A stretch of DNA of 64,000 nucleotides from Aestuariibius violaceus. Its GTDB lineage: Bacteria; Pseudomonadota; Alphaproteobacteria; Rhodobacterales; Rhodobacteraceae. Every line of letters starts with the position of its first letter. The stretch's first letter is position 1. The translations under genes were made by a program, and so were the position numbers. Shown here piece after piece: positions 52,035 to 60,748 of this stretch. Location of the stretch: assembly GCF_040779325.2 (NCBI RefSeq), contig NZ_JBFONT020000001.1:248001-312000 (forward strand). The letters run 5' to 3'. Under the pieces are notes generated by a model, which made no database searches, was not told where the DNA came from, and saw only the letters and a program-made list of their open reading frames with translations.

Positions 52035-53929
52035 AGCTCTTCCCGATGCACGCCTGCAGGCGGAATGACCGTCCCCTGCCAGTCCAGAGCATCCGGCGCG
52101 TAGTTGAAAACGAACAGATGCGTGTCCGTCCGCCGCACCCGCAGCCCGTCGGGCAGATCCATCGGCTCCAGCCCCGCACTCTCCGCCAGCTCGGCGACCA
52201 TGCGATAGAACGTCTCCTCATCCGGCCACCCGGCAAGGTAATGACGGTGCCCCGTGCTCGCCAGAACCGGCTGGCCCGCCACCGTCACCCACCCGGCATC
52301 GGCGGTCCCGTCGATATGCTCGAACCAGCGGTGGATATGGCCCCCGCCATCCAAAGCGATCCGCTCAGACGGGGGCAGGCTCTCGGTCAGCGTGATCGCA
52401 ACATCCAGCCCCGGGATGCCGGGCCCCAGAGGCGTCGGGATCGCGAACTCCTCCGTCTTCGTCCCCGTCCGCGGCCCGAACAGGATCTGCCCCTGCGCCG
52501 TATGCAGCGCTTTCGGCAGCGTCAGAAGCCCCGGCGCCAGAACCAGAGCATACTCCCCCAGATCTTCCGCATCCGGCGGCAGGATATCGATGTCGAACCC
52601 GCACCGCCTCAGCGCCCGATACGCCGACAGGGCCAGATCGAACCCGTTGAACTCCGCCCCCTGCGGCTGGATATCCCAGGCCCAGCAGCCCTCGTAATCA
52701 AAGATCAGCGCCGCCTGCGCCTTGCCCGTACCGGCCTCAGGCGCCTCCGCCAGTTCCCGCGCCACCTGTGCGGCTTCGGCGAGCGCCGGGGCCGGCGCAG
52801 CATCGGGGCGCAACAGCCCCGCATGGTTCTGCTCCTGCGCGAACGGCGCCTGCCGCCAGCGGAAATAGCAGACCGCCTCGGCCCCATGGGCAAACGCCTC
52901 CCACGCCCAAAGCCGCGCCATCCCGGGCAGCGGCGCGGGGTTGTGCGGCGCCCAGTTCACCGGGCCCGGCTGCTGCTCCATGATCCACCAGCGCCCCTTG
53001 CCGACCGACCGATAAAGGTCGTGGTGAAACGCCTGATTGTCCGGATCGCCCTGCCGCAGAAACCGCTGCCTCTGTGCCTCCGTTCGGTCGAGCCGGTCCG
53101 ACAGGAACCCGATCGGATAGCTGTCCCAGCTCGCGATATCCAGATCCGCCCCGACCGCCCAGTGATCGAACGCCACCTCGCGGCCCATATAGTTATGGAT
53201 CAAGGGCGTATCCGTCAGCGGCCGCAGCACCTCGACCTGCGCGCGGTTGTAACGGACCACCTGATCGGACGAGAACCGCGCGAAGGCCAGCCGATGCGAC
53301 GGGTTCGCCTCGGTCACGGTCAGGTTCGGCGGGTCGATATCGTCGAAGCTCGCATATTCCATCGACCAAAAGACGTTGCCCCAGGCTGTGTTCAGCGCCT
53401 CGATGGTCCCATAGCGCTCGGCCAGCCAGATCCGGAACGCGTCCCGGGCCGCTTCGGAATAGCTGACCACCGTGTCATGGCAGCCATACTCGTTGTCGAT
53501 CTGCCACGCCGTGACCCTGTCGTCACGCCCATACCGCTCCCCCATCAGGCGCGCGATCCGCACCGACTCCTCGCGATACCCGTCATGGGAAAAGCAGTAA
53601 TGCCGCCGCGACCCGAACCCCCGCTTTCGCCCCTCCGCATCGACGGCCAGCATGTCGGGATGCCGGTCCAGCATCCAGCGTGGCGGCGTCGCCGTCGGCG
53701 TCCCGAGCACCACCTTCAGCCCCTCACCCGCCAGCACCCCGATCGCCCGATCCAGCCAATCCCAATGGAAATCCCCTGGAATCGGCTCCAGCCGAGACCA
53801 CGCGAACTCCCCGATCCGGACCCAGACCAGCCCCGTCTCGCGCATCATCCGGGCATCCTCCGCCCAGCGCTCTTCCGGCCAGTGCTCGGGATAATAGCAG
53901 ACGCCAAGGGCGCGTTTGAGGTCGGTCAT
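52031..53929 (-). CDS. beta-galactosidase, glycoside hydrolase family 42
   Basis: 632 residues. GVCYYPEHWPEERWAEDARMM at the N-terminus, acid/base Glu in WQIDNEYGCHDT and nucleophile Glu in WWIMEQQPGPVNW, followed by the A-B trimerisation (amidotransferase-like) and C-terminal beta domains. No signal peptide, so it cuts imported beta-galactosides in the cytoplasm. Slightly shorter than many GH42 enzymes (650-700). Located between galM and the lactonase gene. Confidence 0.94.
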   Translation of the reverse strand: MTDLKRALGVCYYPEHWPEERWAEDARMMRETGLVWVRIGEFAWSRLEPIPGDFHWDWLDRAIGVLAGEGLKVVLGTPTATPPRWMLDRHPDMLAVDAEGRKRGFGSRRHYCFSHDGYREESVRIARLMGERYGRDDRVTAWQIDNEYGCHDTVVSYSEAARDAFRIWLAERYGTIEALNTAWGNVFWSMEYASFDDIDPPNLTVTEANPSHRLAFARFSSDQVVRYNRAQVEVLRPLTDTPLIHNYMGREVAFDHWAVGADLDIASWDSYPIGFLSDRLDRTEAQRQRFLRQGDPDNQAFHHDLYRSVGKGRWWIMEQQPGPVNWAPHNPAPLPGMARLWAWEAFAHGAEAVCYFRWRQAPFAQEQNHAGLLRPDAAPAPALAEAAQVARELAEAPEAGTGKAQAALIFDYEGCWAWDIQPQGAEFNGFDLALSAYRALRRCGFDIDILPPDAEDLGEYALVLAPGLLTLPKALHTAQGQILFGPRTGTKTEEFAIPTPLGPGIPGLDVAITLTESLPPSERIALDGGGHIHRWFEHIDGTADAGWVTVAGQPVLASTGHRHYLAGWPDEETFYRMVAELAESAGLEPMDLPDGLRVRRTDTHLFVFNYAPDALDWQGTVIPPAGVHREEL

Positions 53930-53947
53930 CTGAAGGCTCCCCGATGG

Positions 53948-54799
53948 TCAGAGGATGACTTGGTGTTCCGGCTGCCCCTCGGCAATGTCCGTCGCCACAA
54001 AGGTCTGGCCCGACAGCGGATGCTGCTCCTTGTGGACGTCCGAAAGGCCCTCGGCCGCCGACGTACAGTAAAGCGTCGTGCCGCCGAAGGCCGGGCATGT
54101 CGTCTGGGCGGCGGGGAACTTCACCGCACGTATGAAGGACCCCTCCGAACTATAGCACGCCACCCGAAATCCGCCCCACTGGGCGTTCCACAGGTTCCCC
54201 TGCGCATCGCAAACTGCGCCATCGGGCCGCCAGTTGTCCTGCGACAGATCCAACCACGGCTCGGGATCGCCGGAAGGCCAGCCGTCTTTCTCCGATAGCG
54301 CCACCCGCTGGATCACCTGCGTCGGCGTATCGGTGAAATAGGCGAACCGGCGGTCGGGCGAGAAACAGATCGCGTTCGAGATGGTGATCGGCGCATAGAG
54401 CTTCCGAAGCTCGCCGCGGTAATAGCGATAGATCCCCCCCGCGCCCTCCTCGGCATCGATCCCCATCGTCCCGATCCAGAACCCGCCCCAAGGATCGGCC
54501 CGGCCATCGTTGGACCGGGTGACGGGATTGTCCGCTTCCAGCGCCGCAACCTCCTCGGTCGTCCCTGCAGCCAGATCATGCAGAAGCAACGCCTTGGCCG
54601 ACGCGACCAGCAAACGGTCCCGATCGACCCACCCGGCGGCGGAGACATACGTGTCGAACTCCGTCCGGCGGGTCTCGCCCCCCTCACGGGTCAAAAGCGT
54701 GTGGTTCAGGATGTCGAACCAGTAAAGCTGTCCTCGCTCAGGATGCCATAGAGGCCCCTCGCCCAGCGTACACACCGTCGGATCATGGACCGCGCTCAT
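53948..54799 (-). CDS. SMP-30/gluconolactonase-family lactonase (probable galactonolactonase)
   Basis: 283 residues, six-bladed propeller. Metal-ligand Glu in CTLGEGPLWHPERGQLYWFDI, Asn/Asp in TRSNDGRADPWGGFWIGTMG and ICFSPDRRFAYFTDTP. Should hydrolyse D-galactono-lactone from the SDR dehydrogenase to galactonate. Coupled to the aldolase gene by ATGA. Confidence 0.9.
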   Translation of the reverse strand: MSAVHDPTVCTLGEGPLWHPERGQLYWFDILNHTLLTREGGETRRTEFDTYVSAAGWVDRDRLLVASAKALLLHDLAAGTTEEVAALEADNPVTRSNDGRADPWGGFWIGTMGIDAEEGAGGIYRYYRGELRKLYAPITISNAICFSPDRRFAYFTDTPTQVIQRVALSEKDGWPSGDPEPWLDLSQDNWRPDGAVCDAQGNLWNAQWGGFRVACYSSEGSFIRAVKFPAAQTTCPAFGGTTLYCTSAAEGLSDVHKEQHPLSGQTFVATDIAEGQPEHQVIL

Positions 54800-55416
54800 C
54801 CCGCCGCCTCGTCATAGGCCGCGACAATAGCCCCGGACTTCTCAGCCGTTTCCGACACGCTCTGCCCCGGCTGGTAAAGCGCGGTGCCAATCCCGAACCC
54901 GGTGACACCCGCCGCGATCCACTCCGCAAAGTTGTCCGGCCCGGCGCCGCCCACCGCATAGGTCTCGGCCTCCGCAGGCAGCACCGCCTTCATCGCCTTC
55001 AGGCCGGCAGGCCCGATCAGGCTTGCCGGGAACAGCTTCAGCCCCGCAGCCTTGTGCCGCAAGGCGGTAAACGCCTCCGTCGGCGTCATCACGCCAGGAT
55101 AGGCAGCCAGCCCCAGCCGCACCGCCTCGTCGATCACCGGCGTCGCGCAGTTGGGCGAGACGATCATGCGCCCCCCGGCAAGGTTGACCTGCCGCACCTC
55201 CTCCGGCGTCAGGACAGTCCCCGCCCCAATCGGCAGATGCGGATACTTCCGCGCAATCTGCCGGATCGAGTCCAGCGGCTCCGGCGAGTTTAACGGCACC
55301 TCGATCCGGGTGATCCCGTGAGAGACCAGCGCCTCCGCATGATCTTCCGCCTCGTCTGGCGTCAGCCCCCGCAGGATCGCGATGATGGGCCGCTCTACGT
55401 TGGTAACTTCATGCAT
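54796..55416 (-). CDS. dgoA: 2-dehydro-3-deoxy-6-phosphogalactonate aldolase
   Basis: 206 residues from MHEVTNVERP. Class I aldolase: IAILRGLTPDEAEDHAEAL, RIEVPLNSPEPLDS (catalytic Glu), GAGTVLTPEEV, Schiff-base Lys in AAGLKLFPASL and GGAGPDNFAEW (phosphate loop). Splits KDPGal to pyruvate and glyceraldehyde-3-phosphate. Overlaps the kinase gene by 22 bp. Confidence 0.93.
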   Translation of the reverse strand: MHEVTNVERPIIAILRGLTPDEAEDHAEALVSHGITRIEVPLNSPEPLDSIRQIARKYPHLPIGAGTVLTPEEVRQVNLAGGRMIVSPNCATPVIDEAVRLGLAAYPGVMTPTEAFTALRHKAAGLKLFPASLIGPAGLKAMKAVLPAEAETYAVGGAGPDNFAEWIAAGVTGFGIGTALYQPGQSVSETAEKSGAIVAAYDEAAG

Positions 55417-56282
55417 TCGCGTGCCCTCTTCAGCCCGGCGAGCGTCATCCGCTCGGCATTTGCCTCGATGGCGGGAACGCCCTGCGCAGCAAGCGCCATC
55501 ATATAGAGCTTCGCAAGCCCCGGCGCCCCGATCACCGCAATCTGCTGCCCCAGCCAATACGGCCGGGCCGCCGCAAGCTCCGCCCCGATCAGCAGGCCGG
55601 ACAGGCGTGCGCGCAGGCTGTCCTGTGGAATGTCGTTCAGCAGATGATCCGCCCGAATCCCGAACAGCCGCGCCGCCAGCCGTTCGGGCTTGGCCAGCGC
55701 ATCGTGGACCGCAGCGCGAAAGCTCTCCTCATCGCTCATCTCTCCCGCCGTCGAATGCTTCAGAACCGTATGTTCCGTCAGCGCCGCGAACAGGTCTCCG
55801 GTCAGGAAGGTCTGGAACGACACGACCTCTCCCGCGCTCACCTGAACCCACTTCGTGTGCGTCCCCGGCAGGCAGATCACCCCGTCCCAATTCGGGTTGA
55901 GCGCCTGGAATCCCGCGATCTGCGTCTCTTCCCCGCGCATTACATCGGGGGGCGTCCGCTGCTTGAGGCCCGGAATGATGCGAACATCCAGATCGCTCTC
56001 CGGCCTGGCAGCCTCCTCCCCCAAAGGCACACACGGGATCTGCCGATAAGGCGCCTCCGCCCAGCCCTGCCGGGCCCCGACCATGCCGCAGGCAATCGCG
56101 GGGGCCGCCACCCAACCGTCCGTCAACCGACGAAAGGCCCCCTCGAACTGATCTCGCGCAAGCGTCCCCATCCCGTCCGCCGAATGGGCCTCCGCCAGCA
56201 CTGTGCCAGAGGCCGACATCGCCCAGGCGCGCACGTTCGACGTGCCCCAATCGACCGCGATCCAATCCGGCGCAACGCTCAT
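55395..56282 (-). CDS. dgoK: 2-dehydro-3-deoxygalactonokinase
   Basis: 295 residues from MSVAPDWIAVDWGTSNVRAW. Family motifs: WGTSNVRAW nucleotide loop, DVMRGEETQIAGF and CLPGTHTKWVQV. Phosphorylates KDGal for the aldolase. Its stop lies inside dgoA and its start overlaps the SDR stop by ATGA, so it is strictly part of this operon. Earlier in-frame codons fall inside the SDR gene. Confidence 0.93.
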   Translation of the reverse strand: MSVAPDWIAVDWGTSNVRAWAMSASGTVLAEAHSADGMGTLARDQFEGAFRRLTDGWVAAPAIACGMVGARQGWAEAPYRQIPCVPLGEEAARPESDLDVRIIPGLKQRTPPDVMRGEETQIAGFQALNPNWDGVICLPGTHTKWVQVSAGEVVSFQTFLTGDLFAALTEHTVLKHSTAGEMSDEESFRAAVHDALAKPERLAARLFGIRADHLLNDIPQDSLRARLSGLLIGAELAAARPYWLGQQIAVIGAPGLAKLYMMALAAQGVPAIEANAERMTLAGLKRARECMKLPT

Positions 56283-57043
56283 CCGGTCACGACCACGCCG
56301 CCATCGATCACCAACGCCTGTCCGGTCATGGCCTTGGAGATATTGGACGCAAGAAACAGGCATCCACCGACGATATCGTCGGGTTCCAGCGGGTCCTTCA
56401 GGCACTGGCGCTCCAGATGCGCCTTCAGCCCCTCCTCCGTCACCCACATATCCTTCTGCTTCTGCGTCAGCACCCAGCCCGGCGCCAGCGCATTGACGCG
56501 GATCCGGTCCGGCCCCAACTCCCGCGCAAGCGACCGCGTCATGCCGTTGATGCCGGAATTGGCCGTCGTGTAGATCGGATAGCCCGCATTCCCCATCATG
56601 TAGCTGATTGAGCTGAAGTTGATGATCGACCCGCCGCCTGCTTCCTTCATCATCGGAGCAACCGTTTGGCAGGCAAAGAAATAGGCCTTGAGGTTGATCG
56701 CGATCATCCAGTCCCAGAACGCCTCGTCCGCCCCGGCGAGCGTATGCCGCTGATCATTGGCGGCGTTATTTACCAAAGTCGTGATCGGCCCATGCAGGTC
56801 GCCAGCCTGTTCCAGCGTCTCCCTCAGCGCCCCCGTATCGGTGATGTCGCATGGCATGAAATGCGGGCGATTGCCGGTCTCCCGCTCCATCTCGTCGCAG
56901 AACTCGGTCGCGTCCGACCGACCCACGAAGGCGACCTTGGCCCCCTGCCGCAAAAAGCCTTCGGTCAAGGCCGCCCCGATGCCGGAGCCGCCGCCGGTGA
57001 TGTAGACCGACGCGCCGTCGAGGTCCGGGAAGGTCGCGCTCAT
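56279..57043 (-). CDS. short-chain dehydrogenase, probable galactose 1-dehydrogenase, with unusual active site
   Basis: 254 residues. TGGGSGIG near residue 17, VNNAAND, FSSISYMMGNAG (catalytic Ser) and GQALVIDGGVVVTG. By position it should oxidise D-galactose to galactonolactone, the first De Ley-Doudoroff step. The normal YxxxK reads YTTAN: the codon is AAT, so the catalytic Lys is Asn. All other motifs look intact, so this is either a real adaptation or a loss of activity. Coupled to both neighbours. Confidence 0.85.
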   Translation of the reverse strand: MSATFPDLDGASVYITGGGSGIGAALTEGFLRQGAKVAFVGRSDATEFCDEMERETGNRPHFMPCDITDTGALRETLEQAGDLHGPITTLVNNAANDQRHTLAGADEAFWDWMIAINLKAYFFACQTVAPMMKEAGGGSIINFSSISYMMGNAGYPIYTTANSGINGMTRSLARELGPDRIRVNALAPGWVLTQKQKDMWVTEEGLKAHLERQCLKDPLEPDDIVGGCLFLASNISKAMTGQALVIDGGVVVTG

Positions 57044-58380
57044 GCGGCCTTCCTCACCCGCGCCCAGGCGGGGATCCAGTCACCATGGGCGGCCAGAAGG
57101 TCATCCATCAGGCTGCGGATCTGACGCAGGTCCAGCTCTGCCGCCGTATGCGGATCCATGTAGGCCGCGTGATACAGATGCTTCGGGTTCTCCTCGACCA
57201 GTGCGCGCACCGTCAACTCCTGCACGTTGATCTGCGTGCGCATCAGGGCCACCAGCTGCGGCGGGATATCGTCGATCACCGTCGGCTGACAGCCATTGGC
57301 GTCGATCAGCGTCGGCGTCTCGACGACAGCGCCCGCGGGAAGCTGCGGCAGCTGCCCCCGGTTCGGCAGGTTGCCGATGATCGTCGTGGCCTGGTCGGTC
57401 GCGACCGCGTTCATGATCTCGGCCGCGAATTCGTGGGACTTCTTCACCTCGATCTTCTCCGGCGTCCGGAAATCCGCCGCCTGGCTCGTCCATCCCTCGG
57501 CCTGCTCGACGCAGCGTTTCGGGTACTCGTCCAGCGGAATGCCGAACGCCTCGATCAGATCGTCCCGCCCCTCCTTGATGAACCACGGCACATATTCCGC
57601 GAAATGCTCCGAACTTTCGGTGCAGAAATAGCCCAGATGCTCCATCACCTCGTAGCGCACCTTGTTCTGGCACCGCGGCATCAGAAGCGGCGGCTTCGGC
57701 AGCCGCCCCGCGCGATACCCGTCGCGCAAACGAGGGTAGAGCGACTGGCCCTCATGTTCCAACTTCAGGAAAAAGGCGACGTGATTGATCCCCGCCACGC
57801 GATGCCGGATCTCCTCCTTCGGCAGGTCCAGGTCGTGGGCGATCTCCTCCACCGTGTTCTGCACGGAATGGCACAGCCCCACGGCCTTTACCTGCGGATA
57901 CCGCTCGGCCAGCGCCCAGGTGTTGATCGCCATCGGGTTCACGTATTGCAGCATCAGCGCCCCGGGGCAGAGCCGCGCCATATCTTCGGCCACAGACCAC
58001 AGGTGCGGCACCGTCCGCAGCCCGCGCATGATGCCACCGACACCCATCGTGTCGCCGATCGTCTGGCGCAGGCCGTATTGTTTGGGGATCTCGAAATCGA
58101 TCACGGTCGAGGGCTTGTATCCCCCGATCTGAAAAGCGGTCACGACGAAATCCGCCCCCTCCAGCGCCTCGGCCTGCCTGGTCGTGGCCGACACCGTCGC
58201 GGGCGCGGCCCTCGCCTCGATCAGCTTCTTCGCCACCAGTTCGCTTTCCTCAAGCCGCTGGCGGTCGATATCCATCAGCGCGAAATGCGCATCCTCAAGC
58301 GCTTCGAAATGAAGGCAGTCGCCCACGATGTTCTTCATGAAGATCGTGGATCCGGCGCCGATAAAGGCGATTTTTGTCAT
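57040..58380 (-). CDS. melA: alpha-galactosidase, glycoside hydrolase family 4 (MelA type)
   Basis: 446 residues. NAD+-binding IGAGSTIFMKNIVGD, VVTAFQIGGYKP, metal-binding Cys and His in VGLCHSVQNT, His in AGINHVAFFLKL. GH4 enzymes use NAD+ and Mn2+ and an oxidation-elimination route. Probably acts on melibiose- or raffinose-like sugars in the cytoplasm. ATG shares a base with the permease stop (TAATG); stop overlaps the SDR start. Confidence 0.92.
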   Translation of the reverse strand: MTKIAFIGAGSTIFMKNIVGDCLHFEALEDAHFALMDIDRQRLEESELVAKKLIEARAAPATVSATTRQAEALEGADFVVTAFQIGGYKPSTVIDFEIPKQYGLRQTIGDTMGVGGIMRGLRTVPHLWSVAEDMARLCPGALMLQYVNPMAINTWALAERYPQVKAVGLCHSVQNTVEEIAHDLDLPKEEIRHRVAGINHVAFFLKLEHEGQSLYPRLRDGYRAGRLPKPPLLMPRCQNKVRYEVMEHLGYFCTESSEHFAEYVPWFIKEGRDDLIEAFGIPLDEYPKRCVEQAEGWTSQAADFRTPEKIEVKKSHEFAAEIMNAVATDQATTIIGNLPNRGQLPQLPAGAVVETPTLIDANGCQPTVIDDIPPQLVALMRTQINVQELTVRALVEENPKHLYHAAYMDPHTAAELDLRQIRSLMDDLLAAHGDWIPAWARVRKAA

Positions 58381-59228
58381 TACTTGACGGCTCCAAGCGT
58401 GAGGCCCGCGATGAAGTGCCGTTGCATGAGGAAGAACATCAGCACGGGCGGAAGGGCGGCAACGATCGAACCAGCGCTCATCAGGTGGTAGGCAGCGCGA
58501 TACTGGGCATTGAACGAGGTGATCCCGGCGGTGACCGGCTGGCTGTCCGGGCCCTGCGTCAGGACGATGGCCCAGAAGTAATCGTTCCAGATGAAGGTGA
58601 AGATCAGCACGGCCAGCGCGGCGATGGCGGGCTTCATCAGGGGCAGCACGACATACCAGAAGATGCGCCATTCGGCGACGCCTTCGACCCGCGCCGCCTC
58701 GATCAACTCGTAGGGCAACGCGCGGATGAAGTTGCGCATGAAGAGCGTGCAGAAGCCCGTCTGGAACGCGATGTGGAAGAGGACGAGGCCCAGCTTGGTA
58801 TCGTAAAGTCCCATATTCAGCGTCAGGTCGCGCACCGGCACCATCAGAATCTGGAACGGCACGAAATTGCCGGCGATGAACATGAAGAAGATCAGAAGGT
58901 TGCCCTTGAACCGATAGATCCCCAGCGCAAAGCCTGTCATCGCCGAGAGCGCCACGGCGCCGATCACCGTCGGTACGGTGATGAAGACAGAGTTCAGCAG
59001 ATAGCGCGGCATGTCCGAGTCGAGGAACACCCGCCCGTAATTCTCGAAGCCCGCAAAGGCCGACGGCAGCCCCCAATAGTTCCCGGTCGTGAAATCCGCG
59101 CCCGGCTTGATCGAGAACAGGGCGACCGCGATCAGCGGCAGCAGCCACATGATCAGCGCCAGCGGCAGCAGGCCCTGGTAGGTCAGTTGCCAGGTGCGGG
59201 ATGTCTTTTCGATCGGAGTGGGAAACAT
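58380..59228 (-). CDS. ABC sugar permease (MalG type)
   Basis: 282 residues from MFPTPIEKTSRTWQ. Six helices, EAA loop LIEAARVEGVAEWRIFWYVVLPLMKP. Partner of the permease at 59711-60649, from which it is separated by the YjbR gene and a long hairpin. The start at 59228 is the first ATG after the hairpin; a longer frame would include the hairpin itself. Confidence 0.92.
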   Translation of the reverse strand: MFPTPIEKTSRTWQLTYQGLLPLALIMWLLPLIAVALFSIKPGADFTTGNYWGLPSAFAGFENYGRVFLDSDMPRYLLNSVFITVPTVIGAVALSAMTGFALGIYRFKGNLLIFFMFIAGNFVPFQILMVPVRDLTLNMGLYDTKLGLVLFHIAFQTGFCTLFMRNFIRALPYELIEAARVEGVAEWRIFWYVVLPLMKPAIAALAVLIFTFIWNDYFWAIVLTQGPDSQPVTAGITSFNAQYRAAYHLMSAGSIVAALPPVLMFFLMQRHFIAGLTLGAVK

Positions 59229-59264
59229 GTCAGGCCTCGCCTCCCCTGGTAAGGTCAGGATCGT

Positions 59265-59323
59265 GAGTATTTTTGGCCAGATGAAGATGGGCGGGCTCAA
59301 TCTTCATCTGGCTGTAAATACTC
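59265..59323. repeat. REP-like 24-bp inverted repeat
   Basis: The left arm (59265-59288, starting GAGTATTTTTGGCCAG) and right arm (59300-59323, ending GGCTGTAAATACTC) pair over 24 bp with three mismatches around an 11-nt loop. Lies in the only sizeable gap inside the galactoside operon, between the YjbR and MalG-type genes. It resembles the extragenic hairpins I recall from Rhodobacteraceae genomes; copy number elsewhere is unknown. Confidence 0.75.
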
Positions 59324-59345
59324 GTGTCCAGGTCGTGCCTGCCAC

Positions 59346-59714
59346 TCATGAGGACGCCTCCCCCTCGCTGAGGGCTGCGCGAACCTTCTTGGGCAACCCC
59401 TTCGCGATCGTGTCGTAGCTGACCGCGATACGGTGACGCGCCTCGTCCGCATCCAGCGCAGCGAGGTCGAGCTGGACCCAGGAGCGGTGGAAGTAAGGCG
59501 CTTTCGACGCCGCGCCCGCATCGATCAGCATCGTCGCGGTTTCCACATCCGGGCATTTGACGGCTGCGGTTTCGGTATTCGCGGCGCGCGTCTCCTCATG
59601 GCCGAAACAGGCGAACATCTTGCCACCGACCTTCCAGGCATCAAGTTCTCCAGCGCCGGAGAGCATGGCACCGGGATGGGCGGCGCAGAGCGCATCGAAC
59701 TCGGCCCGGGTCAT
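59346..59714 (-). CDS. MmcQ/YjbR-family protein
   Basis: 122 residues. Family landmarks: DAWKVGGKMFACFG, VKCPDVETATMLID, APYFHRSWVQLDL and a C-terminal helix SYDTIAKGLPKKVRAAL. Small DNA-binding-like (CyaY-like fold) proteins of unclear function. It lies between the two sugar permeases, coupled to the first by ATGA. Such a gene is not an ABC component, so its presence is odd. Confidence 0.85.
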   Translation of the reverse strand: MTRAEFDALCAAHPGAMLSGAGELDAWKVGGKMFACFGHEETRAANTETAAVKCPDVETATMLIDAGAASKAPYFHRSWVQLDLAALDADEARHRIAVSYDTIAKGLPKKVRAALSEGEASS

Positions 59715-60649
59715 CGGCGCGCGCTCCGTTCTTCGTTCCACATCGACCAGAGGAAATACGCGATGAAAAGCATCATGATGAGGAAGAGAACGACGGCGAT
59801 CGCCGCGCCGTAGCCCATGCGGAACCCGAACTCGGCCAGCGCCTTTTCGAACATGTAGAAGGACAGGACCCGGGTCGACCCGAAGGGCCCCCCATTCGTC
59901 ATGATCGAGATCAGGTCGAAGCTCCTGAGCGCGCCGATGATCGTCACGACGAAGGCGATGAACGTGGCGGGCTTGAGCTGCGGCAGGATCACGTACCAGA
60001 GCATCTTCCACCCCTTCGCGCCGTCAAGCCGGGCGGCCTCCACCTGTTCGGGGTCCACGGCATTGAGGCCCGTGAGGTAGAGGATCATGCAATAGGCCGT
60101 CTGCGGCCAGAGCCCCGCGGCGATGATCCCGTAGGTCGCAGTCGTCGGATCGCCGAGGATGTTGAACGGGCCCGCACCGACCCACGCGGCGATAGCGTTC
60201 AGAAGCCCCTCGTTCGGCAGGTAGAACCACGAGAAGACGAGGCCGACGACGACCTGAGACAGCACGAAGGGGAAAAAGAAAAGAGACTTGTAGAGCCGGA
60301 TCCCTGTGACCGTCTGGTTCAGAAACAGCGCGATGAACAGGCCCGCGGGAATGGCGAGCAAATAAAGCAGCAGCCATTTGAGGTTGTTCCACAGCGACAC
60401 CTCGAAGGCGCGGTCGGTCATCAGTTCCTGGTAGTTGGCAAGACCGATGAATTCCGCCTCCCCCAGCCCGTCCCAGGCGTAGAGCGACAGGTTGAAGCTC
60501 TGGAAGATCGGGATGACGACGTAGACCGAGAAGAAGAGGATGCCGGGCGCCAGGAACAGCCACGGCGTCAGCGCGATCTCGTTGCGCTTGTACCAGCCGC
60601 GCGGCTGCTTGGTGCGGGTCTGGGCGGGCGGGGCAACGACGTCGGTCAT
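59711..60649 (-). CDS. ABC sugar permease (MalF type)
   Basis: 312 residues. Six helices after a 28-residue cytoplasmic start; EAA loop QVEAARLDGAKGWKMLWYVILPQLKP. Works with the MalG-type permease and the ATPase at 62943-63992. Downstream of the binding-protein gene across two tandem palindromes. Confidence 0.92.
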   Translation of the reverse strand: MTDVVAPPAQTRTKQPRGWYKRNEIALTPWLFLAPGILFFSVYVVIPIFQSFNLSLYAWDGLGEAEFIGLANYQELMTDRAFEVSLWNNLKWLLLYLLAIPAGLFIALFLNQTVTGIRLYKSLFFFPFVLSQVVVGLVFSWFYLPNEGLLNAIAAWVGAGPFNILGDPTTATYGIIAAGLWPQTAYCMILYLTGLNAVDPEQVEAARLDGAKGWKMLWYVILPQLKPATFIAFVVTIIGALRSFDLISIMTNGGPFGSTRVLSFYMFEKALAEFGFRMGYGAAIAVVLFLIMMLFIAYFLWSMWNEERSARR

Positions 60650-60664
60650 CGGGCGGCTCCGGAA

Positions 60665-60686
60665 CAGAATTTTCTAGAAAATTCTG
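60665..60686. other. 22-bp perfect palindrome with TTCTAGAA core (first of two)
   Basis: CAGAATTTTCT (60665-60675) is followed directly by its reverse complement AGAAAATTCTG (60676-60686). Transcribed, it gives an 11-bp stem. Sits between the binding-protein and permease genes; see the second copy. Confidence 0.75.
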
Positions 60687-60692
60687 CACAGG

Positions 60693-60714
60693 CAAAATCT
60701 TCTAGAAGATTTTG
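60693..60714. other. 22-bp perfect palindrome with TTCTAGAA core (second of two)
   Basis: CAAAATCTTCT (60693-60703) and AGAAGATTTTG (60704-60714), a perfect palindrome sharing the TTCTAGAA core, 6 bp from the first. The two differ in the outer bases, with both arms changed together, so pairing is kept. Suggests selection for the structure. Confidence 0.75.
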
Positions 60715-60748
60715 ACGGGCGCGGCAGGCTCCGCCACGCCCGATGGTC

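Noticed and set aside
60665..60714. Start of a CRISPR array
   Set aside because: Only two units, each a self-palindrome with different outer bases and a 6-bp spacer; no cas genes.
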